A DNA stretch of 64,000 bases, taken from assembly GCF_012911005.2 (NCBI RefSeq), contig NZ_WTVS01000027.1:1-64000 (forward strand), read 5' to 3'. The notes under the pieces are model-generated. The model was given only the letters and a program-made list of their open reading frames with translations, did not search any database and was not told where the DNA came from. Positions 1 to 11,141 of the stretch are shown piece after piece. The translations under genes were made by a program, and so were the position numbers. Numbering within the stretch: the stretch's first letter is position 1; the number at the start of each line of letters is the position of its first letter. Source of the stretch: Aromatoleum toluolicum. GTDB taxonomy: Bacteria > Pseudomonadota > Gammaproteobacteria > Burkholderiales > Rhodocyclaceae.

Positions 1-89
1 GGCTCAGGGCGGGCGAACGCTATGCCGCGAAAAACAGCTTCGTCATCAAGGCCGAGCTCGGCAAGGCCGGCGCGAGCCATGACCACTGA
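1..89 (+). CDS. RND efflux periplasmic adaptor (CzcB/CusB-like), C-terminal end only
   Basis: The frame open from base 3 to the TGA at 87-89 encodes a tail with GERYAAKNSFVIKAELGKAG and ending SHDH. This fits the C-terminus of a membrane-fusion (HlyD-family) adaptor of a heavy-metal RND pump. The gene lies just before a PII-like gene and a CzcA-type pump, the normal adaptor-then-pump order. Only about 28 residues are in the window, so the family call rests on this tail and the neighbourhood. Confidence 0.6.
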   Translation, partial: LRAGERYAAKNSFVIKAELGKAGASHDH

Positions 90-104
90 TCCGGAGGCGC
101 AACG

Positions 105-3642
<3,538 letters not shown>

Positions 3643-3726
3643 TTGAATTTAAACAGGGTACGAACGCTGCCGCACCGCCTACCAGCGAAGCGCGCTCGAA
3701 TTCGTACCCAACTGAGAGAGGTCCAA

Positions 3727-4077
3727 ATGAAAGCACGTAGAAAAATCGTTATTTGTGCAGCCCTTGCCGGCCTGACCGGATGTGCGAGCCCCACTGTGCT
3801 CGAAGGGAAATACTCGGAGGCGGACGGGTGGCGCAAAGGAACCATCGTCGAGATCGGACCCGCGAAAAGTCTGAAGCGGCCGTCCTTTTATGACTGCAGG
3901 ACCGAGGCATCGTATAAGAATGACAACGAGCTGTATGTACTGGTCGCGTTGTTGACAAATGGACACCCGCATGCACGTGCCGCTAAGTTGCCTGCTGATG
4001 CGCAATTGCAGGTCGGTGACAAGGTCTACGTGAATTTTAAGGACTGCAGCGCGCCGATCCCGAAGCGCAGCTCATGA
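3727..4077 (+). CDS. Small lipoprotein, copy 1 of a duplicated family
   Basis: The 116-residue protein has a lipoprotein signal: basic start MKARRKI, hydrophobic stretch, lipobox LTGC at about residues 18-21. The mature part has two cysteines (in FYDCRTEA and KDCSAPIP). It is a close paralogue of the protein at 10065-10442, sharing GKYSEADGWRKGT, IVEIGPAKSLKRPSFYDC and LQVGDKVYVNF. The start is at 3727, after GAGAG about 8 bases upstream. Each copy is followed by an ankyrin gene about 90-110 bases later. I do not recognise a function. Envelope location is inferred from the lipobox. Confidence 0.8.
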   Translation: MKARRKIVICAALAGLTGCASPTVLEGKYSEADGWRKGTIVEIGPAKSLKRPSFYDCRTEASYKNDNELYVLVALLTNGHPHARAAKLPADAQLQVGDKVYVNFKDCSAPIPKRSS

Positions 4078-4188
4078 ACACTCATCCGGAACGAATTCAG
4101 TTGATGCGCTTGTCAGGTGGGATGTGGGGATCGTTTCGGTTAATCAACCGCCCGAGGGATCCTGGTTGGCCGCGTCAGGACCGATACG

Positions 4189-4746
4189 ATGAGTGACGAC
4201 ATCCATCACGAAGCGTGGCGCGATCGAGTGGCCCCAGACCTGCTCGACGCGGTGCGCCAAGGTGACGTCCCGGAGGTGCTGAGGTGGCTAGATGACGGAC
4301 GGCCCGCGAACTGGCAGGACAGCGAGGGTTGCAGCCTGGTTTTCCTCGCCGTCTATCACCGTCAGTGGGCCGTCATTGATAGCCTATTGGCGCGCGGTGC
4401 ATCGGTAGACCTGCCCGATCGTCGAGGATGGACGCCGCTCTTTTGGGCCGCTTTCAACGGACATGCGGACATCGTCTCCTTCCTGATCGGCCGCGGCGCG
4501 AATCCCGACGTGCGGACCGAAGACGAGGAGTGGCCCTTGTTCTGGGCCGTCTTTAAGGGCCACACGTCAGTTGTCCGGCATCTCCTGCTCGGCGGCGCAA
4601 AGCGCGATCAACTCGATGGGGACGGACATGACGTGCTCTGGCTCGCACGCACGTTGGGGCGACAGGACATCGTTGCCATCCTGGAGGGGCCGCGAGCCCG
4701 GCGCACGAACCGCCCCCTCCCGGAGAATTCCGATGGGACAATTTGA
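4189..4746 (+). CDS. Ankyrin-repeat protein, copy 1
   Basis: The 185-residue soluble protein starts MSDDIHHEAWRDRVAPDLLDAV. It carries about four ankyrin repeats (for example RRGWTPLFWAAFNGHADIV, about residues 80-98, and EWPLFWAVFKGHTSVVRHL). There is no signal peptide. It is strongly similar to the product at 10527-11048, and a truncated third copy lies at about 13454-13593. The upstream lipoprotein is duplicated with it, so the two form a repeated cassette. Ankyrin repeats mediate protein-protein contacts; the partner is unknown. Confidence 0.85.
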   Translation: MSDDIHHEAWRDRVAPDLLDAVRQGDVPEVLRWLDDGRPANWQDSEGCSLVFLAVYHRQWAVIDSLLARGASVDLPDRRGWTPLFWAAFNGHADIVSFLIGRGANPDVRTEDEEWPLFWAVFKGHTSVVRHLLLGGAKRDQLDGDGHDVLWLARTLGRQDIVAILEGPRARRTNRPLPENSDGTI

Positions 4747-4858
4747 TTCCGCCTCCCCCTGTCACGCCGAACGCATATCTTGGCGCCACGACCTCGCCGA
4801 CGTCTGGTGAGGCGAAGCCGAGATCTCCCCGTTCAGCCACCCCGGTGCGGGCGGCAAG

Positions 4859-5899
4859 TCAATGCCCGTGCCGGTGATGAATATCGGGGAAATGGGGGTG
4901 TTTGTGGGTCAACGGAGGGTGGCTGTGCCAATGTTCATGTGGCTCCCTCCCGTCCCACTCGAAATCGTGTTCATGCCGATGGTGTTCGTCATGCACGTGA
5001 CGGTGGCGATGCGCAAGCGGTTCATGCGTGTGTTCGTGTTCGTGATGCTCCGTCAGATGCAGCCACACGCCCCAGCCCATCAGGCCAGCTGCCAGCCAGA
5101 ACGCCGGAGAGGTTGATTCGCCGAGCAGGAGCAGTGCCACCGCCGCGCCGATAAAAGGGGCGGTGGAAAAGTAGGCGCCGGTCCGTGCCGTGCCGAGGCC
5201 GCGCAGAGCCAGCACGAACATGACCAGGCTGATGCCGTAGCCGAGCAACCCCACCGCCATGGTTGCGAGAACCGTTGCCGGAGGCGGCATCGCGGCACCC
5301 AGTGACAGCGCGAGCACGCCGTTGACGGTCCCTGCGATGATCCCCTTGCTGCCCGCGATGAACAGGGCGTCGGAGGCCGAGACCCTGCGCGTCAGGTTAT
5401 TGTCGATCGCCCAGCACAGGCAGGCTGCGGCCACCGCGACCGGACCAATCCAGGTCGTTGTATCGCCATGCCCCGTCGCCCACGACAGCACGCCGCCACC
5501 CGCGACAATGGCGAGCATGCCCAGCACGATGCGACGATCTGCGTTCTCCTTGAACACGATCCAGGCGATCACGGCCGTGAGCACGGCTTCGAGGTTCAGC
5601 AACAGCGAGGCCGTCGAGCCGCTCGTATATCTCAGCCCAAACAGCAGAGCGACGGGGCCGAGCACGCCACCGAATAGAATCGCGCCCAGCAACCAGGGCC
5701 ACTCTGCCCGGGTGAGGCTAGACGCCTTCCAGCCACGATCCCGAACGAGGCGGACCAGCGCAAGGCCGATGCCGCTGCCGAGATACAGCAGACCACCGAG
5801 CAAGACTGGCGACAACTCGCCGATCAGCAACTTGGCGAAGGGCGTGCTCGCGCCGAACAAGACAGCTGCAAAGAGGGCATAGAGGACGCTGCTACGCAT
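4859..5899 (-). CDS. EamA/DMT-family transporter with histidine-rich C-terminal tail
   Basis: The 346-residue protein begins MRSSVLYALFAAVLFGASTP and contains two EamA halves with about ten membrane segments (roughly residues 1-280). The last 60 or so residues hold more than 20 histidines in runs such as HRHRHVHDEHHRHEHD. DMT transporters export or import small metabolites. The tail is not part of the normal domain and resembles metal-binding tails of nickel/cobalt/zinc carriers. Given the metal-resistance setting, a metal-related role is likely, but the substrate cannot be read from sequence. The plus strand of the tail reads as a His-poor shadow frame and was ignored. Confidence 0.85.
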   Translation of the reverse strand: MRSSVLYALFAAVLFGASTPFAKLLIGELSPVLLGGLLYLGSGIGLALVRLVRDRGWKASSLTRAEWPWLLGAILFGGVLGPVALLFGLRYTSGSTASLLLNLEAVLTAVIAWIVFKENADRRIVLGMLAIVAGGGVLSWATGHGDTTTWIGPVAVAAACLCWAIDNNLTRRVSASDALFIAGSKGIIAGTVNGVLALSLGAAMPPPATVLATMAVGLLGYGISLVMFVLALRGLGTARTGAYFSTAPFIGAAVALLLLGESTSPAFWLAAGLMGWGVWLHLTEHHEHEHTHEPLAHRHRHVHDEHHRHEHDFEWDGREPHEHWHSHPPLTHKHPHFPDIHHRHGH

Positions 5900-6278
5900 C
5901 GTTCAGGCGGTTCGCGAAATTGACCAAGGGCAATCTGCCGATCATTAATTATGGCATGACGCTCCCTACCGCTGGGCGCGGTCGGGGAACCCGGATCAGA
6001 GCACGCGTTCGATCTGTCCGTATGCGCCGCGCGTCTTCAGTGTGATAGTGACTTCACTGCTCGAACGGTTGCGCCAGAACCAGCCGTGCTTCCCATCGAA
6101 GGCCGCTTGCAGCGTACCGGCCTGTGCCGGCCATTATGGAGATTCCATAAGGGTCGAGCAATACCTGCAGACGTCGCACCATTTACACGCCCCCTCCTGC
6201 CTCTCTCGCCCAGCCCAGTCTATGTTTGAAGCATAGCTCGCGTATTTCCACTGACGCAAGGCGAGTTGGGGACGTTGT
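5900..6278. other. Intergenic stretch between divergent DMT transporter and DsbA-like gene
   Basis: No convincing gene, repeat or IS end is seen. It should contain the promoter of the minus-strand transporter. It may also mark the junction where the 5' end of the DsbA-like gene was lost, because the normal signal or membrane anchor of that protein is missing. Confidence 0.4.
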
Positions 6279-6947
6279 ATGCGTTCGGGAATGACCCTTG
6301 CTGCGTCGACCGGACTCAAATTTCTTGTCCGTCCCGCCGATGACACTGCAGCAGTTGATCCCCGTATTGATCGGCAGGAAACGCAGGAGACGCAGCGCAT
6401 CGAGGCCAATCGCAGCGCCCTGATACGCATGCACGCGCCAACGCTGGGCAAGGCCGATGCGCCGGTCATCATCGTCGAGTTTCTCGATCCCGCGTGCGAA
6501 ACCTGCCGGGCGTTCTATCCGCGCGTGAAGGAGATGATGGCGGCGAATCCGGACAAGATTCGCCTGGTGCTGCGCTACGCACCCTTCCACAACGGGTCCG
6601 ACAAGATCGTCGCTGTGCTGGAGGCGGCCCGCCGGCAGGGCAAGTTCTGGCCGGCGCTCGAAGCTCTGCTGGCGTCGCAGGACGAATGGGCACCCCATCA
6701 TACGCCGCAGCTTGGGCTGGTATGGAAGCACCTCGAGCAACTGGGGCTGGACTTGGAACGCATGGCCCTGGACATGACTTCGCCCGAAATCGCCAAAGTG
6801 ATCGAGCAGGACCTTGCGGATGCAAGAACCTTGAATGTAACCAAGACGCCGGAGTTCTTCGTCAATGGCAAGCCGCTGCCGAGTTTTGGCTATGAACAGT
6901 TGCGATCGCTCGTCGACGCGGCGCTGTCGGAGGCGCGTGCGCGCTGA
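6279..6947 (+). CDS. DsbA-family thioredoxin-like protein, N-terminus probably replaced
   Basis: The 222-residue product contains VIIVEFLDPACETCRAFYP with a CETC redox motif (about residues 73-76), then RLVLRYAPFHNGSDK and TKTPEFFVNGKPLPSFGYEQL with the cis-Pro TPEFF loop. These are hallmarks of the DsbA/DSBA-like thiol oxidoreductases found in metal-resistance clusters. From about residue 40 onward it matches the family well. The first 40 residues (MRSGMTLAASTGLKFLVRPA) show no clear signal peptide or membrane anchor, which such proteins need to reach the periplasm. I infer a truncation or fusion at the 5' end, so function is uncertain. Confidence 0.75.
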   Translation: MRSGMTLAASTGLKFLVRPADDTAAVDPRIDRQETQETQRIEANRSALIRMHAPTLGKADAPVIIVEFLDPACETCRAFYPRVKEMMAANPDKIRLVLRYAPFHNGSDKIVAVLEAARRQGKFWPALEALLASQDEWAPHHTPQLGLVWKHLEQLGLDLERMALDMTSPEIAKVIEQDLADARTLNVTKTPEFFVNGKPLPSFGYEQLRSLVDAALSEARAR

Positions 6948-7020
6948 TGCGATGCAGCGAATCACGGCGTGCGGTACCCGACCAAGATCATCCTGGTCAC
7001 GCCCAACGGGGGGCCGGGCG

Positions 7021-7404
7021 CGCGAAGCGGGCTATGTACTATGCGTGAAAGACCATCACCCGAAACTGACCGAGTGGATCCTGCTGACCCAGGCTGGCGT
7101 GGGAGGCTCACTGAGCGAAGAGACGCGCTCGGAAACCTCCACCACCGGTCACTGCCGCAACGAAGTACGCCGATGCTGGGCATTCGACGCGATCGATCGT
7201 CTCTATAAAGCCGAACGGTGGCAGAACCTCAAGAGTTTTGCCACCTTCAAGGGTGAGAGCACGGTCGGCGGCCGTACGACATGCGAGCGTCGCTACTACA
7301 TCAGCAGCCTGCCGGCCGACGCCGAGAGCTTAGCCAAGCCGCTCGAAGCCACCGGGAGGTCGAGCATCGAGCAACAGCTTCAGCGTCTGCTCCGGCAATT
7401 CTAG
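7021..7404 (+). pseudogene. ISAs1-family transposase remnant (C-terminal part)
   Basis: The frame encodes EAGYVLCVKDHHPKL, NEVRRCWAFDAIDRL, RWQNLKSFATFKGES and CERRYYISSLPADAESL, matching in order the catalytic C-terminal half of ISAs1 (H-repeat) transposases. The N-terminal half is missing, and the usual continuation after SSLPADA (RSHWGIEN) has been lost and replaced by an unrelated tail. It cannot be functional. It lies directly after the DsbA-like gene and probably records an old insertion that reshaped this area. Confidence 0.7.
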
Positions 7405-7447
7405 TCATAAGACGTGCCTCGAAATCTTTCACAAGTCTTACAAGTCG

Positions 7448-7463
7448 CTGACTTAAAGGTAAT
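7448..7463 (+). promoter_or_regulatory. CopR-box-like motif upstream of copK
   Basis: The bases CTGACTTAAAGGTAAT fit TGACA-N5-GTAAT with one mismatch and lie about 100 bases before the copK start at 7566. It belongs to the set of similar motifs listed elsewhere in this window. Confidence 0.5.
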
Positions 7464-7565
7464 TGGCGAGTCATCCTCTTGTCGGTGCCGCCTCCTTAGC
7501 ATTGCGCTATGGTCTCCACAGTTGGAGGCCTGAGTTCAGCCGAATATGTTGAAGGAGAAAACACC

Positions 7566-7841
7566 ATGTTAAAGATCACAGCAATCGCCTTTGCTTCCAC
7601 TTTCGCACTTTCCGCCTTCGCAGCCGGCACTACTGACGTCCAGCGCTCCGTCGAGCTCAAGGACGGAAGCACGGTGCACGTTTTTCAGGACGGCAAGATG
7701 GGGATGGAAAACAAGTACGGTCGGGCTTTCCTGATGCCTCAAGGGCACGTTATGGAGGCACGCGACGGCACCCGGATCGAGATGAAAGGAAACGAGGTCT
7801 GGCGCGTCGAAGCGCTAAACAGGTTCTCAAGCGGGAGCTGA
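7566..7841 (+). CDS. copK: CopK-like periplasmic copper-binding protein
   Basis: The 91-residue protein has a signal peptide (MLKITAIAFASTFALSAFAA, cut near residue 20). Its mature domain carries the CopK pattern VELKDGSTVHVFQDGKMGME, NKYGRAFLMPQGHVMEARDG and EMKGNEVWRVE. CopK of Cupriavidus binds Cu(I)/Cu(II) through methionines in the periplasm, and several Met residues are conserved here. The start at 7566 follows GAAGGAG. Unlike the three copies at 14.6-16.5 kb, this one ends in NRFSSGS without the basic His-containing tail. A terminator-like hairpin follows 25 bases after the stop. Confidence 0.85.
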   Translation: MLKITAIAFASTFALSAFAAGTTDVQRSVELKDGSTVHVFQDGKMGMENKYGRAFLMPQGHVMEARDGTRIEMKGNEVWRVEALNRFSSGS

Positions 7842-7866
7842 TATTTTTCGTCCGCACCGTGCGCGA

Positions 7867-7892
7867 GCTCAGCCCCTGTTAAGGGGCTGAGC
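7867..7892. terminator. Perfect 11-bp hairpin after copK
   Basis: GCTCAGCCCCT, loop GTTA, then AGGGGCTGAGC form a perfect stem between copK and the converging HD-GYP remnant. There is no strong T-run after it on either strand, so it may act as a bidirectional but weak terminator. Confidence 0.55.
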
Positions 7893-8365
7893 CAGTTTCG
7901 GGGGGGACGAAAAGGGGCTCTCGGGATCCATGCACTTTCTTTGTACCATCGACCGCAGCACCGCTTCTTCGGCCACGAATGCTGCAATTGCAATCGGGTC
8001 GAACTGCGTCCCTGCCGAACGCAAAATCTCCTCGCGTGCCGTGTTGAAAGGCAGTCCGCGGCGATAGGAACGATCCGAGGTCATGGCGTCGAGCGCATCG
8101 ATTACCACGAACAGGCGGGCACCGAACAGAATCGCTTCGCCGCACAGGGCACGCGGATAGCCCTTTCCGTCAAAGCGCTCCTCGTGGGACGCCACGATCT
8201 GGACGGCAACCTCCATTCCGGGCAGGCGACAGACGAGGCAGTAGCCGTCCCCGGGATGTCGGCATATCACGTCCCTCCTTGTCGCATCGACGCCTTCCTT
8301 CAACAGGATGCGGTCGGGCACGCCGATCTTGCCACTGTTGTGAAGTTAGCCCCCCAATAGATCTG
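7869..8365 (-). pseudogene. Truncated, frameshifted HD-GYP domain gene
   Basis: The minus strand encodes a segment parallel to the intact HD-GYP protein at 18883-19632: HEERFDGKGYPRALCGEAIL, FGARLFVVIDALDAMTSDRS, and a final metal-coordination region. The 5' end is broken. A one-base shift separates the YWGA segment (8354-8365) from the GKIGVPD segment, and the catalytic His-Asp pair reads His-Asn. Nothing of the N-terminal zinc-ribbon half remains. It is a decayed paralogue of the downstream gene. Confidence 0.75.
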
Positions 8366-8397
8366 GGGCGACGCCTCCCAGTTGGGTTGGGGGTCTT

Positions 8398-8575
8398 CAC
8401 CTTCTTCGGCCGATGGCTGCACCGGGTTGAACGCCATGAAGCACTTCGGGCAGATGCCGGGGCCGACTTGGCGCATTTACGGATGCATCGGGCAGGTGTA
8501 TTCGCTCCCGGGAGCCTTGTCCTGCGCCGGTTCGGCTGCGGAGGACGTCGGATTCAGCAGGTAGCGTCAGGCACG
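8398..8575 (-). pseudogene. Fragment of a CopA-type ATPase N-terminus (heavy-metal-binding domain)
   Basis: The minus strand reads RYLLNPTSSAAEPAQDKAPG, then YTCPMHP, a TAA stop where Glu is expected, then MRQVGPGICPKCFMAFNP. This is the YTCPMHPEI...CPKCGM metal-binding domain that precedes the membrane domain of CopA-type ATPases, as in the intact gene at 22041-24476. Only the domain remains, and it abuts the HD-GYP remnant, so a deletion has fused two genes that are 2.4 kb apart in the intact cluster. Confidence 0.65.
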
Positions 8576-8633
8576 ACGTCGACGTCAATCACCGACCTGC
8601 GCTCCGCAAACCGTGTTGCATTGGAGAAGAGGT

Positions 8634-9137
8634 TCGAGATGCCCCGCCGAAATTGACGACGAAGGTCCACACCTGCGTCGATGTGCTGGGCAATCCGATT
8701 CGCCGATTCGCCTCCTTCTGACGGCCAGCCAGGTGGCGGATGTGACTCAAGGCGCTGCCTTTGTCGACGCGATCCCTACCGATGCCGTCATCGCCGTCAA
8801 GGGCTACAACAGCGATGCCCTGGTGGCCGCCATCGAGAGCACCGGCACCGAGGCCATCATCCCGCCGCACAGCAATCGCAACACCCAACGCAACGTCGAC
8901 TGGCTTCGATACAAGGCTCGCAATCTCGTCGCGCCATTATTCAATCGCCTAAAACAGTTCCGCCGCCTGGAGCCTCGCAACGACAAGCTAGCGAACCGAT
9001 TCCATGCCTTCTTGCATCTCGCGTGTGCCTATCGACGGTTGCGAAAACCTCTACGCCGGGAACAGCACGGGTCATTTCTCTCCGTCGTGAAGACTTGTTT
9101 CGTTCACGTCTATTCCCATCGACATTCTGTCATTTGA
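8634..9137 (+). pseudogene. IS5-family transposase remnant
   Basis: Readable segments are TKVHTCVDVLGNPIR in one frame and then, after a shift near 8700, LLLTASQVADVTQGAAFVDA, IPTDAVIAVKGYNSDALVAA, IIPPHSNRNTQRNVDW and HAFLHLACAYRRLR. They match the second ORF of IS5/IS427-group transposases. The 5' part and terminal repeats are absent, the catalytic region has substitutions, and a frameshift is present, so it is inactive. It lies next to the CopA fragment and probably mediated the deletion there. Confidence 0.7.
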
Positions 9138-9153
9138 ATGACGCACATGTAAC
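9138..9153 (+). promoter_or_regulatory. CopR-box-like motif upstream of lipoprotein gene
   Basis: ATGACGCACATGTAAC fits TGACA-N5-GTAAT with two mismatches. It overlaps the second arm of a dyad TGTCAT-N4-ATGACG (9128-9143), and lies about 70 bases before the lipoprotein start. Confidence 0.35.
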
Positions 9154-9221
9154 ACACACGCCATCTTTCGGTCAGCCATACTGATGCAAACTGAGAACGT
9201 AGAGGATCAGGAGGCGCCATC

Positions 9222-9572
9222 ATGTCAAACATCGTAAGCAAAATAACCATCGGATCGCTGCTGCTGGCAACCTTGGCTGGTTGTACGTCAACGGGGTCAG
9301 TAGCTGACATCCCCGAATCCATCGCGAACGCCACAACGCCTGCGGAGCATTTGCGAATATCTCACTATTTCGCAAAAAAAGCATCTGACTATGAAGCGGA
9401 GGCCCAGCAGCACGAAAGAATGGCAGTTGCCTACGCGGGACGTCCGAGAGGTGATGCGGGCATGTGGGTCTCCCACTGTGGATCCCTGAAATCAAGTCTC
9501 ACAGCTGCCGCCAAGGAAGCACGGGCTCTTGAAAAGGAACACCGTCAGATTGCTTTGGAACTTGAAAAATAG
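9222..9572 (+). CDS. Small lipoprotein of unknown function
   Basis: The 116-residue protein has a lipobox LAGC at about residues 18-21 after a short hydrophobic segment, and a helical mature part rich in Ala, Glu and Lys (EHLRISHYFAKKASDYEAEA and AAKEARALEKEHRQIALELE). This looks like a coiled coil. AGGAGG stands 8 bases before the ATG. Two His/Met-containing patches (QQHERMAVAYAG) might touch metal, but no family is recognised. Expression may be copper-linked through the upstream motif. Confidence 0.75.
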   Translation: MSNIVSKITIGSLLLATLAGCTSTGSVADIPESIANATTPAEHLRISHYFAKKASDYEAEAQQHERMAVAYAGRPRGDAGMWVSHCGSLKSSLTAAAKEARALEKEHRQIALELEK

Positions 9573-9670
9573 CCCGCGTAAGCAGAACGGGTGAGACGGA
9601 CGGCCGAGCATAGGAACTTTTCCGGGCGACTAAAGATGGGAGCTGTAGCGGCGCCGGTGCTGACAGGTGT

Positions 9671-9686
9671 ATGACCAAAATGTAAT
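9671..9686 (+). promoter_or_regulatory. CopR-box-like motif before the copK pseudogene
   Basis: ATGACCAAAATGTAAT matches TGACA-N5-GTAAT with one mismatch, about 80 bases before the ATG at 9765. The control site has outlived the gene it served. Confidence 0.5.
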
Positions 9687-9764
9687 CGTTGGACTTGTGT
9701 ACGGTAAGGTCTTCGTGCCTAGAATACATAATCCAATACCAGTAAATCCTCAAAGCATATCAGG

Positions 9765-9920
9765 ATGAGAAAGTTATTGATCGTCGCTACCGCGAGTATT
9801 CTCACGACCTGCGCATTTGCGGACGATTCGGCCCGCAGCCCAAACGCCGCGTGAAATGAAGGATGGGGCGACCATCTAAATCTTCAAGGACGGCAAGACG
9901 GCCATGCAGGACAAAGCGGA
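9765..9920 (+). pseudogene. Broken CopK-like gene
   Basis: An ATG after AGGATGAG opens a signal peptide MRKLLIVATASILTTCAFAD, but the frame stops at TGA (9852-9854). Two bases later the CopK core MKDGATI, a TAA, then IFKDGKTAMQDKAD is readable in another frame. The remaining CopK motifs are gone. It is therefore a fifth CopK-family member destroyed by frameshift, nonsense and truncation. Confidence 0.7.
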
Positions 9921-10064
9921 CTGTTTGCAATTTGACTGAAAAAGTCTTCTACAGTAAGTCCTGTACGCGTTTTCACCGACGCCTTGATTGCATAATGCGC
10001 CCAAGATGACTGAAGAAAACTCCTCCTGCCAGACATTTCCTCTGCCGTTTCTTGAGGTCATTCC

Positions 10065-10442
10065 ATGAAGACAATTATGGTCGCTACCACTGTTGTGGCC
10101 CTTGTAGCGCTGGGAGGATGTGCGGGCCCCACCGTGCTTGAAGGGAAATACTCGGAGGCGGACGGTTGGCGCAAAGGAACCGTCGTCGAGATCGGCCCGG
10201 CGAAAAGTCTGAAGCGGCCCTCGTTCTACGACTGCAGGGCCGAAGCGTCGGACAAGGAACGCAACGCCCCGTATGTGATGATCGCGTTTAGGCGCAATGG
10301 ACACCCCTATGCGCGTGCCGCAAAGTTGCATGCCGACTCGCAGCTACAAGTCGGTGACAAGGTCTACGTGAATTTCAGGGACTGCAACGCACCGATCCCG
10401 AAGCGCGGCTCATCAACATCCGATGGGGAGGAATTCAATTGA
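10065..10442 (+). CDS. Small lipoprotein, copy 2 of the duplicated family
   Basis: The 125-residue paralogue of the 3727-4077 product has signal peptide MKTIMVATTVVALVAL and lipobox LGGC. The mature domain is nearly identical through SEADGWRKGTVVEIGPAKSL, FYDCRAEA and QLQVGDKVYVNFRDC. It differs by a longer C-terminus (STSDGEEFN). It is followed 84 bases later by ankyrin copy 2, which reproduces the arrangement at 3.7-4.7 kb. Function unknown; outer-membrane or periplasmic location inferred. Confidence 0.82.
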   Translation: MKTIMVATTVVALVALGGCAGPTVLEGKYSEADGWRKGTVVEIGPAKSLKRPSFYDCRAEASDKERNAPYVMIAFRRNGHPYARAAKLHADSQLQVGDKVYVNFRDCNAPIPKRGSSTSDGEEFN

Positions 10443-10526
10443 TGCGCGTGTCGCGTGGGATGCCGGGGATTGTTGCGACGGATCAACATCCGAAGGGTGT
10501 GGGTTCGCTTCGTCAGAACGATTACG

Positions 10527-11048
10527 ATGCATGACGACATCCAACACGAAGCTTGGCGCGATCGAGTGGCCCCGGAACTGCTCGACGCGGTTCGCCAAGG
10601 CAAGGCCCCGGCAGTGCAGAAGCACCTCGAGGCAGGACTGTCCCCCAACTGGCAGGACGCCGATGGGTGCAGTCTGGTGTTCCTCGCCGCCTATCATCGT
10701 CAGTGGGCCGTTATTGACAACCTGTTGGCGCACGGAGCATCGGTCGACTTGCCCGATCGCCGCGGGTGGACACCGCTCTTTTGGGCAGCTTTCAACGGCC
10801 ATGCGGAGATTGTTTCATTCCTGATCTCCCGTGGCGCCAATCCCGACGTGCGGAACAAGGATGGGGAGTGGCCTTTGTTCTGGGCCGTCTACAAGGGCCA
10901 CGCGGCGGTCATCCGGCATCTTCTGATCGGCGGCGCAAAGCGCAACCAACTCGACGCGGACGGCCATGACGAACTCTGGCTTGCAAGGTCTCAGGGGCGT
11001 CAGGACATTGTCGCCATTCTGGAGGGGCAGCGAGCCCGGCGTACCTAG
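10527..11048 (+). CDS. Ankyrin-repeat protein, copy 2
   Basis: The 173-residue protein starts MHDDIQHEAWRDRVAPELLD. The start at 10527 is chosen over an upstream in-frame ATG at 10455 because it aligns with copy 1. Four ankyrin repeats include GWTPLFWAAFNGHAEIVSFL and GEWPLFWAVYKGHAAVIRHL. The gene ends 93 bases before the Cas12m-like gene and on the same strand, so co-transcription is possible. It is probably cytoplasmic, since no signal peptide is present. Confidence 0.85.
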   Translation: MHDDIQHEAWRDRVAPELLDAVRQGKAPAVQKHLEAGLSPNWQDADGCSLVFLAAYHRQWAVIDNLLAHGASVDLPDRRGWTPLFWAAFNGHAEIVSFLISRGANPDVRNKDGEWPLFWAVYKGHAAVIRHLLIGGAKRNQLDADGHDELWLARSQGRQDIVAILEGQRARRT

Positions 11049-11141
11049 TGCTCGTTGCCAGGGACTTGTGGCAGGTCAGTTTGCCCTACCTCTCGATTTC
11101 GCTCCTGCAACGCGCATTACCCGCGTTCGTTTGCCTTAGCG

